From assembly GCA_040880485.1 (NCBI GenBank), contig JBBDIJ010000010.1, forward strand, positions 1 through 64,000: DNA of 64,000 nt, written 5' to 3'. The position numbers were made by a program, and so were the translations under genes. The DNA is from JBBDIJ01 sp040880485 (lineage in GTDB: Bacteria; Bacteroidota; Rhodothermia; Balneolales; Balneolaceae). Under the pieces are notes generated by a model. That model was not told the origin of the DNA and did not search any database. It saw only the letters and a list, made by a program, of their open reading frames with translations. The number at the start of each line of letters is the position of its first letter. Position 1 is the first letter of the stretch. Of this stretch, positions 24,593 to 34,094 are shown one piece after another.

Positions 24593-25504
24593 GTGGATTC
24601 GTTTGACGAAGCAAAAGCCCGTTTTCTGCACTTTGCTCGCCTCGAAAAGGGCCTTGCAGAGAATACTCTCATGGCCTACGAAAACGATCTGAAGCGATAC
24701 TTCTCATTTCTGAATAGTGATTATCACCTGAAGGAACCTGCCGGAATTGCACTCCACCACATCGAAAAATATCTTGAACAGTTAACCGGACTGGACCTGG
24801 CCAGAAGCACCATCTCCCGAAACATATCTACTCTTCGAACTTTTCATGAATTTGCGCTGGCCGAACAGATCACAAAAGTGAACCCGGCCGAACTGATTGA
24901 GCTCCCATCTCGCGCACGAAACCTTCCGGAAGTACTCACTGCCAACGAGGTGGAATCCATACTCGATCAACCGGACAGGGAACAGCCGGCCGGAATCCGT
25001 GATGCTGCTATACTCGAAACCCTTTACGCAACCGGCATGAGAGTGAGCGAACTGACCGGACTGGAACTGAATCGCCTGCATTTCGAGATCGGATTTATCC
25101 GCGTTATCGGAAAGGGAAACCGGGAACGCCTGGTTCCTGCCGGCGAAATCGCACAGCTCGCACTGGAGCACTATCTGGAGAGAGCCCGTCCTCTTTTTTT
25201 GCACTCCACCCGTCCGGAACTCGCCCGGAACCGCCTGTTTTTGAATCAAAGAGGCCGCCCCCTTACCAGAATGAGCATCTGGAATATTGTAAACCGTTAT
25301 GCAGCAGAAGCGGATATCGATAAAAGTGTATACCCGCACATCTTCCGGCACTCATTCGCAACCCATCTACTGGAGGGTGGTGCCGATCTGCGTGCAGTTC
25401 AGGAGATGTTGGGACACTCCTCCATTACAACCACTGAAATATACACACATGTAGACCGTTCGTTTCTGCATCAGGTCCACAAAGAATTTCATCCCAGAGC
25501 CTGA
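24593..25504 (+). CDS. xerD: Tyrosine recombinase XerD/XerC
   Basis: 303 aa from a GTG at 24593, 2 bp after the pgpH stop; the ATG at 24591 is out of frame. The N-terminal SAM-like domain (FLHFARLEKGLAENTLMAYENDL) and catalytic domain are complete: Arg in TGMRVSELTGL, Lys in GKGNRERLVP, HIFRHSFATHLLEGG (HxxR), the second His in LGHSSITTTEIYTHV, and nucleophile Tyr in that last motif. It resolves chromosome dimers at dif together with FtsK in well-studied bacteria. Housekeeping context (ligA) and no integron or phage genes argue for the chromosomal XerC/XerD role; which of the two cannot be told here. Confidence 0.93.
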   Translation: MDSFDEAKARFLHFARLEKGLAENTLMAYENDLKRYFSFLNSDYHLKEPAGIALHHIEKYLEQLTGLDLARSTISRNISTLRTFHEFALAEQITKVNPAELIELPSRARNLPEVLTANEVESILDQPDREQPAGIRDAAILETLYATGMRVSELTGLELNRLHFEIGFIRVIGKGNRERLVPAGEIAQLALEHYLERARPLFLHSTRPELARNRLFLNQRGRPLTRMSIWNIVNRYAAEADIDKSVYPHIFRHSFATHLLEGGADLRAVQEMLGHSSITTTEIYTHVDRSFLHQVHKEFHPRA

Positions 25505-25552
25505 ATCGGCAACCTCTACCGAAACACACCCGAACGGGATAACCGACCATCT

Positions 25553-26215
25553 CTAAATGACCACCTGCATCTCCATTGCCAGTGCATCGGCCAGTGCCGC
25601 CATTCCCGGACCCTCACGCAATAGCTCCGGAGGAGAGGTCGTCAGGTCCACAATCGTAGTCTCCAAATCGGGTAGCGGTTGCTGGTTGTCAATCACCAGA
25701 TCCACCAGGCCATCGAAACGGCTCAAAAATAGCTCCCGGTCACCATGTTCGGGAGTACCGTGCTCCACCTCCTCCCGACGGGCTGAAATAGCAATGAGCG
25801 GAGTTCCCAAATGACCGATCAACTCCTGGCAAATCGGGTAGTCGGGAACACGAATGCCAACCGTTTTTTTTCTGGGGTGAACCAGCAACCTCGGCACCTC
25901 ACGTGTAGCCGGCAGTATAAAAGTGTAGGGGCCGGGAGTCAGGCGTTTCACAAGTTTGAAGGAGGGGTCATCCATCCGTGCAAAGACCGAAGCGTGCTGC
26001 AGGCTTTCGCAGAGAACAGTTAGATGGTCGTTTTTGTCAAGGCGCCGAATCTGGCGAATGCGCTCCATTGCACCTTTACTTCGATAGTCGCAGGCAAGCG
26101 CATACTGGCTGTCTGTCGGGAGAAGTATCACTCCATCCTCTCTCAGAACATCGGAGATCTCAAAAATTCGTTTGCGGTGAGGTGTTTCCGGGTGAAGCTT
26201 GATCCTCTGGGTCAT
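25553..26215 (-). CDS. Sua5/YciO/YrdC family protein
   Basis: 220 aa YrdC-like domain protein with LREDGVILLPTDSQYALACDY, IRQIRRLDKNDHLTVLC, LTPGPYTFILPAT, KKTVGIRVPDYP and PLIAISAR. Family members include TsaC/Sua5, which make threonylcarbamoyl-AMP for tRNA t6A37, and the related YciO group. The Lys-Arg of the usual KxR site reads IRRLDKNDHL here, which looks more like the YciO side, so the tRNA role is less sure. It is convergent with xerD, 48 bp away. Confidence 0.85.
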   Translation of the reverse strand: MTQRIKLHPETPHRKRIFEISDVLREDGVILLPTDSQYALACDYRSKGAMERIRQIRRLDKNDHLTVLCESLQHASVFARMDDPSFKLVKRLTPGPYTFILPATREVPRLLVHPRKKTVGIRVPDYPICQELIGHLGTPLIAISARREEVEHGTPEHGDRELFLSRFDGLVDLVIDNQQPLPDLETTIVDLTTSPPELLREGPGMAALADALAMEMQVVI

Positions 26216-26313
26216 GGCATCGGGGTTTGAGATTAGAGTACGATTCGATTGTTATGCAATATGGCATGAATCCGGGTCGATGGCAACGAATCCAGGCAAC
26301 TCTTTCTCGGTGT

Positions 26314-26886
26314 TCAGAGGTAGTGATTGAGCACAAAAAAAATAAGAACGCCTGTAACCGACACATAGAGCCAGATGGGGAGTGTCCATTTCGAAACTTT
26401 CCGATGGGTACGAATTCGTCCGGACCAGGCAAAATAGAAGCTGGTGAGCACCAGTGGAACAACAAATGCAGAGAGGATGATATGGCTGATCAGCAATGTA
26501 AAGTAGAGAGGCCGGATCAACCCGTCTCCCGGAAACGGCGTATGTCCGACGAAACTGTGGTAGAGAAGGTAACTGACCAGAAATAGGGTCGAGGCCACAA
26601 AAGCGCAGAGCATCCGACTCATATGTCTTCCTATCTGCCTGCGCCGTATTGCCACATAACCGATAATTATAAAGAAGGCACTTACACTATTCAGGAATGC
26701 ATTCAGAGCGGGCAGCTGGTAGACCCAATCCTGTGCGCGCTCTGCCGCATCACGAAAATAGATGAGCCAGATCAGAAAGAGAAAGGCAGCCATACTCACC
26801 AACAGTATCGCAGACAGTGCACGTTTAACACTCAGGCTTTTAACAACTTCATAGGTGTACTTCTCCAGATCTTCCATGCTGTTCAT
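26314..26886 (-). CDS. DUF420 (CtaM/YozB-like) membrane protein
   Basis: About 190 aa from ATG 26886 (ATG 26877 and TTG 26922 are alternatives). Five hydrophobic helices are visible, with LPALNAFLNSVSAFFIIIGYVAIRRRQIGRHMSRML, YHSFVGHTPFPGDGLIRPLYF and ISHIILSAFVVPLVLTSFYFAWSGRIRTHRKVSKWTLPIWLYVSVTGV, the DUF420 signature with its conserved His residues. In Staphylococcus aureus the DUF420 protein CtaM is needed for aa3 oxidase function; the location here, divergent from a complex III/caa3 cluster, fits an oxidase assembly job. Confidence 0.88.
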   Translation of the reverse strand: MNSMEDLEKYTYEVVKSLSVKRALSAILLVSMAAFLFLIWLIYFRDAAERAQDWVYQLPALNAFLNSVSAFFIIIGYVAIRRRQIGRHMSRMLCAFVASTLFLVSYLLYHSFVGHTPFPGDGLIRPLYFTLLISHIILSAFVVPLVLTSFYFAWSGRIRTHRKVSKWTLPIWLYVSVTGVLIFFVLNHYL

Positions 26887-27262
26887 TCTCTTGAGAGGGT
26901 GATCATAACCTTTCCGGATCAACCGACTTTGATACTATTCCGGTTTTGAAGAAACCGATGAGCCAAACGACTGTTTTTCCCCTGCAAATTTATCAATTTT
27001 CCGGCACAACTTATTAAGATCTGTTTTATCTTCACGGCCGACGGCAAATCACAACAGATAACATATGCCAGCGATCTACAGTAATCCGGCAGGCAAGGGT
27101 TGTACATTACTCGCTCTTGCACAAGCCATCTATTTAGATCGTGTTTAAATATCATTACAGGGCCACCATTCGGTATGTTAGTTTTCAGATTTTCGGTACT
27201 TTCTGACCTGCTGACCGGTGTGGTACACCCACCAGATTTCTGTTTAAAACCTGACTGACACT
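26887..27262. promoter_or_regulatory. Divergent promoter region, DUF420 / act operon
   Basis: 376 bp without a supported gene. On the minus strand TAAATTTG at 26992-26985 is a perfect TAnnTTTG -7 element, but the nearest TTG lies only 14 bp upstream, so it is a weak candidate for the DUF420 gene. On the plus strand TAGTTTTC near 27179-27186 is one base off the -7 consensus with no -33 partner at the right distance. The start of actA lacks a strong Shine-Dalgarno. No hairpin or tRNA was seen. Confidence 0.35.
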
Positions 27263-27907
27263 ATGGCTCAAGTTTTCCCCAAGTGGGTAGACAGCATACC
27301 CAAGCGGCTTCTGATCGGAATTATTATTGTTTTAAACGGTGTCGTATTCGGCATCTGGTACTTCTTTTCTCCCGAGTTTACACATATGGGATATGCTCCT
27401 GAACAGCCCGTCCCCTTCAGCCACAAACAACATGTAAGTGTCCTCGGGCTCGACTGCCAATACTGTCATACCCAGGTCTTCGAATCTAGACACGCGAACA
27501 TCCCCGGTACGCAGACCTGCATGAATTGCCACGGACAGCTTGCGACCGAAAGTGAGGCACTTGCCCCTGTTCGCGAGAGTTCAGATACAGGAAGTGCCAT
27601 CGAATGGATTCGTGTCTATGACCTTCCCGACTACGCCTATTTTAACCACAGTGCCCATGTAAATGTCGGGGTAGGTTGTGAATCGTGTCACGGACGTGTC
27701 GATCGAATGGATGTCGTCTTCCAGGCTACCCCGATGAGTATGAGCTGGTGCCTGGATTGCCACCGTGAACCGGAAAAACATGTTAGGCCTGTAGATCAGG
27801 TAACCGAAATGGGATACAATGTTGCCAATCAGCTTGAGACAGGCCGGGATCTGGTGGCCAAACACAACATTAACGCCCCCCTCTACTGTCAGAGTTGTCA
27901 CTATTAA
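27263..27907 (+). CDS. actA: Alternative complex III subunit ActA, pentaheme cytochrome c
   Basis: 214 aa. One N-terminal TM anchor (about 16-36) and five CxxCH sites: Cys65-His69 (CQYCH), Cys86-His90 (CMNCH), Cys139-His143 (CESCH), Cys163-His167 (CLDCH) and Cys209-His213 (CQSCH), the last at the extreme C-terminus. Extra His residues (PFSHKQHV, FNHSAHV) supply distal ligands. Five hemes plus one anchor is the ActA pattern in Rhodothermus and Flavobacterium complex III. It receives electrons from ActB and passes them to ActE. First gene of the respiratory operon; actB starts 38 bp later. Confidence 0.95.
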   Translation: MAQVFPKWVDSIPKRLLIGIIIVLNGVVFGIWYFFSPEFTHMGYAPEQPVPFSHKQHVSVLGLDCQYCHTQVFESRHANIPGTQTCMNCHGQLATESEALAPVRESSDTGSAIEWIRVYDLPDYAYFNHSAHVNVGVGCESCHGRVDRMDVVFQATPMSMSWCLDCHREPEKHVRPVDQVTEMGYNVANQLETGRDLVAKHNINAPLYCQSCHY

Positions 27908-27945
27908 ATGCTCTGTACGATTCTGAATCAAAGTCTGAAAGACGA

Positions 27946-30900
27946 ATGAGTGAAGAAGTGAAACAAAACAGTTACTGGAAAAGCCTGAAGGAGCTCTCCC
28001 GAAATGAGGAGTACGAGAAGTTTCTACATCGGGAGTTCCCGGAAAATGCCTCCGAAATGACCGATCAGGTTTCGAGGAGAAGTTTTTTGCGTGTAATGGG
28101 CGCCTCCATTGCACTCGCCGGTTTTGCGGCGTGCAGGCGGCCTGCGCAGAAGATTTTACCCTACTCGGCAATGCCGGAGAATATGGTACTTGGCGAACCA
28201 CAATTCTATGCAACCGGAATGCCGTTTCAGGACACTGTGACTGGCCTGCTTGCAGAGAATAATGAGGGGCGCCCCACCAAAATTGAGGGTAACGAACTGC
28301 ATCCCTCCAGTAGTGGCCGAACCAATATATATCATCAGGCTGCTATTCTGGGGCTCTACGATCCCGATCGATCACGCGCCATCCATCACAATGGTGAGAG
28401 GGCAAGCCGGGAAGAGTTCATCGACTTTGTCCGGGAACACTTCTCTGACGGTAATCGCCGAATTGCTTTTGTTTCTGGAGAGAACTCTTCACCAACGCTC
28501 AGCCGGTTGAGAAACCAGGCCGAATCGGCTTACCCCAATGCGCAGTGGGTCAACTGGGAAGCGTTCGGCGAAGAGAATTCACTTGAGGGCGCCCGCATGG
28601 CCTATGGACAGCGTCTTCGCACTGTGCCCCATTTTGATCGTGCATCGGTTATTCTCTCTCTCGATGACGACTTTATGAATCCATGGGCTCATAAAAACAG
28701 TGTAATTAACGCAAAAGAGCTGAATGAAGGGCGTCAGGTTCGTTCTGTCGAAGACCGGATGAGCCGCCTCTACATGGTAGAGAGTAACTTCTCCAATACC
28801 GGCTCCATGGCCGATCACCGCCTGCGGTTGAAAGCGTCCGAGATAGAGACGTTTGCCAGGGCACTGGCCGAACGTCTCTCACGCTCAATTTCCGGTCTGA
28901 ATGCTTTTTCCAATGTCAACAACCGCTTTACCGATCATGATTGGGTAGAGACAGTAGCAGCGGATCTTCTGTCCCACCGTTCCGAATCTCTCGTTACGGC
29001 CGGAACCTTCCAGGGTGCTGAACTACACGCCATCGTAGCAGCCATCAACCTGGCGCTCGGAAACATCGGACAGACTCTTACACTTCATGAATTGCCACAC
29101 GACAGTGGCCGCACATCCGTCGAGGGGCTCCGGTTTCTGACGGAATCTCTGCAAGCCGGAGAGATTGATACGGTTATACTACTGGGGACCAACCCCGTAT
29201 TTAACGCTCCTTCCGACCTCGGGTTCCCTTCGGCACTCGAACAGGCGGGCACGGTTATCCACCTCTCCGATTATATAGACGAGACATCCAGACTGGCCAC
29301 CTGGCATATCCCGCACGCCCATTTTCTTGAGGCGTGGGGAGACGGACTCGGGTTTGGCGGTCATAGATCCGTGATCCAGCCCCAAATTGCCCCGCTTCAT
29401 GATGGCTGGAGCGACATTGAACTTCTTCATCTGATCGTTGACAGAGAGTGGTCAGACGGATATGATCTGGTACGTGAAACCTGGCAATCGTTCTATCCCG
29501 GAAATTTTGAACAGCAATGGCGGCGTATACTGCACGATGGAATCGATCCGGAATCAGGATTCGAACCCGTCTCTGTCTCTCTGAACGGCAATTTTTCTTC
29601 AGAGATCCAGTCTGGTGGCACCGACCCGGTTCAGGGGATCGAAATCACGATTCGACCGCATTCGACCATTTTTGACGGGCGATTTGCGAATAACGGATGG
29701 CTTATGGAGCTACCCGACCCGATGACCAAAATCACCTGGGACAATGTAGCCCTGATGAGTCCAGCCACCGCAAGAGATCTCGGAATCTCCGTAGAACGAG
29801 GCCTTAGCGAGCGAGATACTCCGGTCATTCGAATTGAGGCTGATGGCGAAACGATCGAGATTGCTGCCTGGGTTCAACCCGGGCATGCCGACAACTCCAT
29901 CTCTCTGACTGCCGGATTCGGCCGCCGCAACGCGGGAAGGGTTGGCAACGGAGTCGGTGTAGATGTCTATCCTTTACGTACTACAGACTCGATGTATATC
30001 CAGTCCGCGTCGGTAACAGTAACCGGACAAAGCTACGAAATCGCCTGTGTTCAGGATCATCACAGCCTTGAAGGGCGTGCCTTGATCCGCAAGGCAACTC
30101 TGGAAGAGTATCGTGAGAACCCCGATTTTGCCTCTTTTGAAAACGTTCACGGTTATCCCATTCCGGGCCTTAAAGAGGGGATTGCAGAAGGGGGCGATCG
30201 TCCTATCTCTCTATTTTCCCCACAACAGTTTCCGGAACATGAACCACAGTGGGGAATGGCGATTGACCTGAACTCCTGTTTCGGGTGTGGCGTATGCACC
30301 ATCGCCTGTCAGGCAGAAAACAACATTCCGGTTATTGGGAAACGGGAAGTGACCCGTCGCCGCATCATGCACTGGATTCGAACCGACCGGTATTACGAAG
30401 GGGACGCAGACAATCCAAAAGCACTACACCAGCCTGTCCCCTGTATGCATTGCGACATGGCCCCGTGCGAGCAGGTCTGCCCTGTTGCAGCCACCACACA
30501 GAGCGAGGACGGAATCAACCAGATGACCTACAACCGCTGCATTGGCACACGTTACTGCTCAAATAACTGTCCATTCAAGGTGAGGCGATTCAACTTCTTT
30601 AACTACACAAAAGAGTACCTGACGACCGGCGATGATCCGGAGATCATACAGATGGCGATGAATCCCGATGTGACGATTCGGTTCCGCGGGGTCATGGAGA
30701 AGTGTACCTACTGCGTGCAGAGACTGCACCGGGCCAAACTGGCAACCCGCCGCGAAACAGGCTCGAAGAAACCTGCAGATGGCACTGTTGAAACTGCCTG
30801 TCAGCAAGCTTGTCCGGCCAATGCGATCTCCTTCGGCGATCTGACCGACCCGGAGAGCCACGTCACCCGGCTCAAGCGGAATGAACGCAACTATGTGATG

Positions 30901-30978
30901 CTGGAGGAGCTGAATGTGAGGCCCAGGACCTCCTATCTGGCCAGGTTGAACAATCCAAACCCGGAATTGACCCAATAA
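27946..30978 (+). CDS. actB: Alternative complex III subunit ActB, iron-sulfur protein
   Basis: About 1010 aa from ATG 27946 (the frame is open from 27895 but overlaps actA). A twin-arginine signal (SRRSFLRVMG, Arg44-Arg45) directs export. Residues about 65-740 form the molybdopterin-oxidoreductase-like domain, which in ActB carries no cofactor. From Cys778 come four ferredoxin cysteine groups: CFGCGVCTIAC, CMHCDMAPCEQVC, CIGTRYCSNNC, and CTYC with CQQAC, matching three 4Fe-4S and one 3Fe-4S clusters. It relays electrons from the quinol site towards ActA. Followed by actC after 25 bp. Confidence 0.95.
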   Translation: MSEEVKQNSYWKSLKELSRNEEYEKFLHREFPENASEMTDQVSRRSFLRVMGASIALAGFAACRRPAQKILPYSAMPENMVLGEPQFYATGMPFQDTVTGLLAENNEGRPTKIEGNELHPSSSGRTNIYHQAAILGLYDPDRSRAIHHNGERASREEFIDFVREHFSDGNRRIAFVSGENSSPTLSRLRNQAESAYPNAQWVNWEAFGEENSLEGARMAYGQRLRTVPHFDRASVILSLDDDFMNPWAHKNSVINAKELNEGRQVRSVEDRMSRLYMVESNFSNTGSMADHRLRLKASEIETFARALAERLSRSISGLNAFSNVNNRFTDHDWVETVAADLLSHRSESLVTAGTFQGAELHAIVAAINLALGNIGQTLTLHELPHDSGRTSVEGLRFLTESLQAGEIDTVILLGTNPVFNAPSDLGFPSALEQAGTVIHLSDYIDETSRLATWHIPHAHFLEAWGDGLGFGGHRSVIQPQIAPLHDGWSDIELLHLIVDREWSDGYDLVRETWQSFYPGNFEQQWRRILHDGIDPESGFEPVSVSLNGNFSSEIQSGGTDPVQGIEITIRPHSTIFDGRFANNGWLMELPDPMTKITWDNVALMSPATARDLGISVERGLSERDTPVIRIEADGETIEIAAWVQPGHADNSISLTAGFGRRNAGRVGNGVGVDVYPLRTTDSMYIQSASVTVTGQSYEIACVQDHHSLEGRALIRKATLEEYRENPDFASFENVHGYPIPGLKEGIAEGGDRPISLFSPQQFPEHEPQWGMAIDLNSCFGCGVCTIACQAENNIPVIGKREVTRRRIMHWIRTDRYYEGDADNPKALHQPVPCMHCDMAPCEQVCPVAATTQSEDGINQMTYNRCIGTRYCSNNCPFKVRRFNFFNYTKEYLTTGDDPEIIQMAMNPDVTIRFRGVMEKCTYCVQRLHRAKLATRRETGSKKPADGTVETACQQACPANAISFGDLTDPESHVTRLKRNERNYVMLEELNVRPRTSYLARLNNPNPELTQ

Positions 30979-31003
30979 AGGATTTAAACAGAACAATCTG
31001 AAG

Positions 31004-32428
31004 ATGAGTAAAACGTACGAATACGTACCAAAACCGGCACTGGTCAAGGGTGATCACGACTTCAGCAGTCTCACTTCACTCATTACGGACATCAATTTAC
31101 GTCCGACGCCAAAAGCGTGGTATGTGGCGTTCGGGATTGCAAATGTACTGCTGCTTATAATGCTGGTAGCCGTTGGCTACCTGATCTGGCAAGGAACCGG
31201 TATCTGGGGCCTCATGCAGCCGGTCGGCTGGGGCTGGGCGATCATCAACTTCGTATGGTGGGTTGGAATCGGCCACGCCGGTACGCTGATCTCCGCCATT
31301 CTGTTTCTCTTCCGCCAGGACTGGCGTACCGCCATCAACCGGTTTGCCGAGGCGATGACCATCTTTGCCGTAATGTGTGCCGGCCTTTTTCCCGCGATCC
31401 ATGTTGGCCGGATCTGGGTTGCTTACTGGATGTTCCCTATTCCCAACCAGATGGGCCTCTGGCCCAATTTTAACAGTCCTCTACTTTGGGATGTATTTGC
31501 CGTCACCACCTACTTTACGGTTTCCGCCCTCTTCTGGTATGTAGGACTGGTACCTGATCTGGCCACCATTCGGGACCGGATCAAGAGCAGGATGGGTAAA
31601 GTCGTTTATGGAACATTCGCACTGGGCTGGCGCGGGAGCAACCGTCACTGGTGGACCTACGAGAAGTGTTACATGATTCTGGCCGGCCTGGCAACTCCTC
31701 TGGTTCTCTCAGTGCACTCCATTGTATCGTTCGACTTTGCCGTTTCAGTGATCCCTGGATGGCACACCACCATCTTCCCCCCCTACTTTGTAGCAGGAGC
31801 CGTCTTTTCCGGTTTTGCGATGGTGCTCACATTGATGATTATCTGTCGGAAGATCTACAAACTTGAAGATGTGATGACACTTGATCACATAGAGAAGATG
31901 AACATCATACTCCTCGTTACAGGCATGATGGTCGGATTTGCCTATGGTATGGAGAAGTTTATCGCCTGGTACGGAGGTGTTGAGTATGAGAAAGCGATCT
32001 TTATGTATCGTGCGAGTGGCCCCTATGCATGGGCATACTGGATCATGATATCCTGTAACGTATTGGCTCCCCAATTCTACTGGGTCAAAAAATTCCGGCG
32101 CCACATCGGGCTCACTTTTGTGATCTCCATCATTATTAATATTGGAATGTGGTTCGAACGTTTTGTGATTGTCGTTTCCTCTCTCTCCCAGGATTATCTG
32201 CCCTCCTCATGGGGGTATTACACTCCCACCATATGGGACGTCATGACCTATGTGGGCACATTTGGCCTCTTCTTTACCTTTTTCCTGCTCTTCCTCCGGT
32301 TCCTGCCGATGGTCGCTGTGGCGGAGTTGAAAGGGGTCTTGCCACAGGCCAATCCTCACAACTACGACAAAAAAGGAAACTACGTGCCGCCGAAGAGTGA
32401 ACCACCAAAACCTCAATATGAATCCTGA
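31004..32428 (+). CDS. actC: Alternative complex III subunit ActC, NrfD-like
   Basis: 474 aa polytopic NrfD/PsrC family protein with about ten TM helices. Characteristic stretches are WWVGIGHAGTLISAILFLFRQDWR, GRIWVAYWMFPIPNQMGLWPNFNSPLLWD and WWTYEKCYMILAGLATPLVLSVHSIVSFDFAVSVIPGWHTTIFPPYFVAGA. Conserved acidic and His residues in these helices form the menaquinol site in structures of the family. Polar C-terminal tail rich in Pro and Lys. Separated from actD by 14 bp. Confidence 0.95.
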   Translation: MSKTYEYVPKPALVKGDHDFSSLTSLITDINLRPTPKAWYVAFGIANVLLLIMLVAVGYLIWQGTGIWGLMQPVGWGWAIINFVWWVGIGHAGTLISAILFLFRQDWRTAINRFAEAMTIFAVMCAGLFPAIHVGRIWVAYWMFPIPNQMGLWPNFNSPLLWDVFAVTTYFTVSALFWYVGLVPDLATIRDRIKSRMGKVVYGTFALGWRGSNRHWWTYEKCYMILAGLATPLVLSVHSIVSFDFAVSVIPGWHTTIFPPYFVAGAVFSGFAMVLTLMIICRKIYKLEDVMTLDHIEKMNIILLVTGMMVGFAYGMEKFIAWYGGVEYEKAIFMYRASGPYAWAYWIMISCNVLAPQFYWVKKFRRHIGLTFVISIIINIGMWFERFVIVVSSLSQDYLPSSWGYYTPTIWDVMTYVGTFGLFFTFFLLFLRFLPMVAVAELKGVLPQANPHNYDKKGNYVPPKSEPPKPQYES

Positions 32429-32442
32429 AACGGGGTTTTAGC

Positions 32443-33000
32443 ATGAAAAGAGATTACACCGACAACAACAGCATTTACGGTATTCTCGCAGAGTTCCGCA
32501 ATCCGGCCGAGCTTCTGAAAGCGGCTACAGAAGTGAGTAATAGCGGATACAGAGAGTTCGACACGTACAGCCCATTTCCTGTCCACGGCATGGACAAGGC
32601 GATGAAACTGAAGAAATCGAAGCTTGGGTGGATCGTATTTGCACACGGTCTCACTGGTTTTTTGGGGGGGCTGGCACTCATCTACTTTGTAATGGTGGTA
32701 GACTATCCGCTGAACATCAGTGGCAAAACCTTTTATAATGTTCCGGCCTGGATACCGGTTATATTCGAAATCACCATCCTTCTTTCTGCATTCGGAGCAT
32801 TCTTTGGCCTCTTCTGGCTCTGTGATCTTCCGAGGTTCAACCATCCGCTCTTTAACTCTGAACGGTTTCAAAAGGCGACCAATGACGGATTTTTCCTATG
32901 TATCGAAGCGGCTGACTCCCAATTTGAAGAGGAGAAAGTGAATCAGCTTTTAAAGGGGCTGGGTGCCGTGAATACAGAACAGATAGACAGCGGGCTATAG
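32443..33000 (+). CDS. actD: Alternative complex III subunit ActD (DUF3341)
   Basis: 185 aa. A soluble N-terminal DUF3341 domain (GILAEFRNPAELLKAATEV, FDTYSPFPVHGMDKAM), two TM helices (about 66-88 and 103-127), and the conserved WLCDLPRFNHPLFNSERFQKATNDGFFLCIE region. It holds the membrane part of complex III together. The N-terminal FDTYSPFPVHGM motif is diagnostic. Confidence 0.95.
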   Translation: MKRDYTDNNSIYGILAEFRNPAELLKAATEVSNSGYREFDTYSPFPVHGMDKAMKLKKSKLGWIVFAHGLTGFLGGLALIYFVMVVDYPLNISGKTFYNVPAWIPVIFEITILLSAFGAFFGLFWLCDLPRFNHPLFNSERFQKATNDGFFLCIEAADSQFEEEKVNQLLKGLGAVNTEQIDSGL

Positions 33001-33051
33001 CGCAAAACTCCAGCCGTAACACAAAATTCAAATGAACGCGATCCGAAACCG

Positions 33052-34047
33052 ATGAGATTGTCAAAACTCTTTTCAACCGCTACCCTGCTGCTGGCAGCCG
33101 TTACTCTCGTATCCTGCCGGGGACAAATCTCGGACAAACCACCGATACAACTTCAGCGGAACATGATGCAACAGGATCGGTTCAATGCGCAGCAGGAGAA
33201 TACCTTTTTTGAAGACAACCGCTCGATGAGACTTCCTGTAGAGGGAACCATTGCCCGGGGAGAAATGCGTGAAAATCTGGAATACCATGAAGGAATTGAT
33301 GAATCGGGAGAGTTTACGGATCAGATTCCTGTAGAGCTCACCCGCTCGTTTCTCTATCGCGGGAAGGAACGATACGACATTTTTTGTGCTACCTGCCATG
33401 GCGGAACTGGAGATGGACGGGGTATCATCATTACAGGTCAGTATGGTTATGTACCCCCCCCTTCATTTCACGATAACCGTATTCTGGAGATGCCGGACGG
33501 TGAGATCTACTCTGCCATCTACAATGGCGTCAGGACGATGCCCTCTTATCGAAGCCAGGTGCCCGTACAGGATCGGTGGGCCATCGTAGCCTATATTCGC
33601 GCCCTTCAGTCGAGTCAAAATGTACCGGAAGCCGAAATGGAGCAGTACGATGTAGATCTGTCAGAACTTCAGAGAGCCTGGACGGAAGAGCAGGAGCTTC
33701 TGGCCGCCAGAGAGGCAGAACGTGAAGCTGCAGCAGGACCGCCCGCCGAAGCGAGTGCCGACAGGGGGCGTGAACTCTTTACACAACAGGGTTGTCAGGC
33801 GTGTCACTCTACGGATGGTGTGAGTGGCATCGGCCCTACGCTGGCAGACCTCTATCAGAAGGAGGTAGAGCTACAGGATGGCTCTACGGTCACTGCAGAT
33901 GAAGAGTATCTCCGTGAATCGATCGTAGAACCGTCTGCGAAGATTTCAGCCGGGTACCCGGCGGCCATGCCGCCCTTCGCACACCTGGCGGATGATGAGA
34001 TCGACTCATTGATCGAGTACATCGAAACTTTGAGCAACAACGAGTGA
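33052..34047 (+). CDS. actE: Alternative complex III subunit ActE, diheme with extra cytochrome c domain
   Basis: 331 aa lipoprotein: leader with LVSC lipobox (Cys22). The first cytochrome domain has Cys112-Cys115-His116 (CATCH, then GGTGDGRG) and distal Met in VRTMPSYR; this is the standard ActE part. A Glu/Ala-rich helical linker (about 205-237) leads to a second cytochrome domain with Cys248-Cys251-His252 (CQACHS) and distal Met in PAAMPPF. The second domain closely resembles the cytochrome domain of oxidase subunit II at 37430-37683. Typical single-heme ActE proteins end before this module, so the fusion probably carries electrons directly to the oxidase. Confidence 0.93.
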   Translation: MRLSKLFSTATLLLAAVTLVSCRGQISDKPPIQLQRNMMQQDRFNAQQENTFFEDNRSMRLPVEGTIARGEMRENLEYHEGIDESGEFTDQIPVELTRSFLYRGKERYDIFCATCHGGTGDGRGIIITGQYGYVPPPSFHDNRILEMPDGEIYSAIYNGVRTMPSYRSQVPVQDRWAIVAYIRALQSSQNVPEAEMEQYDVDLSELQRAWTEEQELLAAREAEREAAAGPPAEASADRGRELFTQQGCQACHSTDGVSGIGPTLADLYQKEVELQDGSTVTADEEYLRESIVEPSAKISAGYPAAMPPFAHLADDEIDSLIEYIETLSNNE

Positions 34048-34094
34048 GTCAGGCAGGTTCTTAACACCTTTTTTAACCTATCATGATTTAATCC

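Noticed and set aside
23904..24614. Minus-strand 236-aa open frame
   Set aside because: Antisense shadow of the pgpH HD domain, whose catalytic motifs are intact on the plus strand.
25505..25552. Terminator between xerD and the Sua5/YciO gene
   Set aside because: The only inverted repeat (CCCGAACGGG) has a 3-4 bp stem and no T-run.
26887..27262. tRNA or small RNA gene before actA
   Set aside because: No T-loop/acceptor pairing and no terminator-like hairpin could be drawn.
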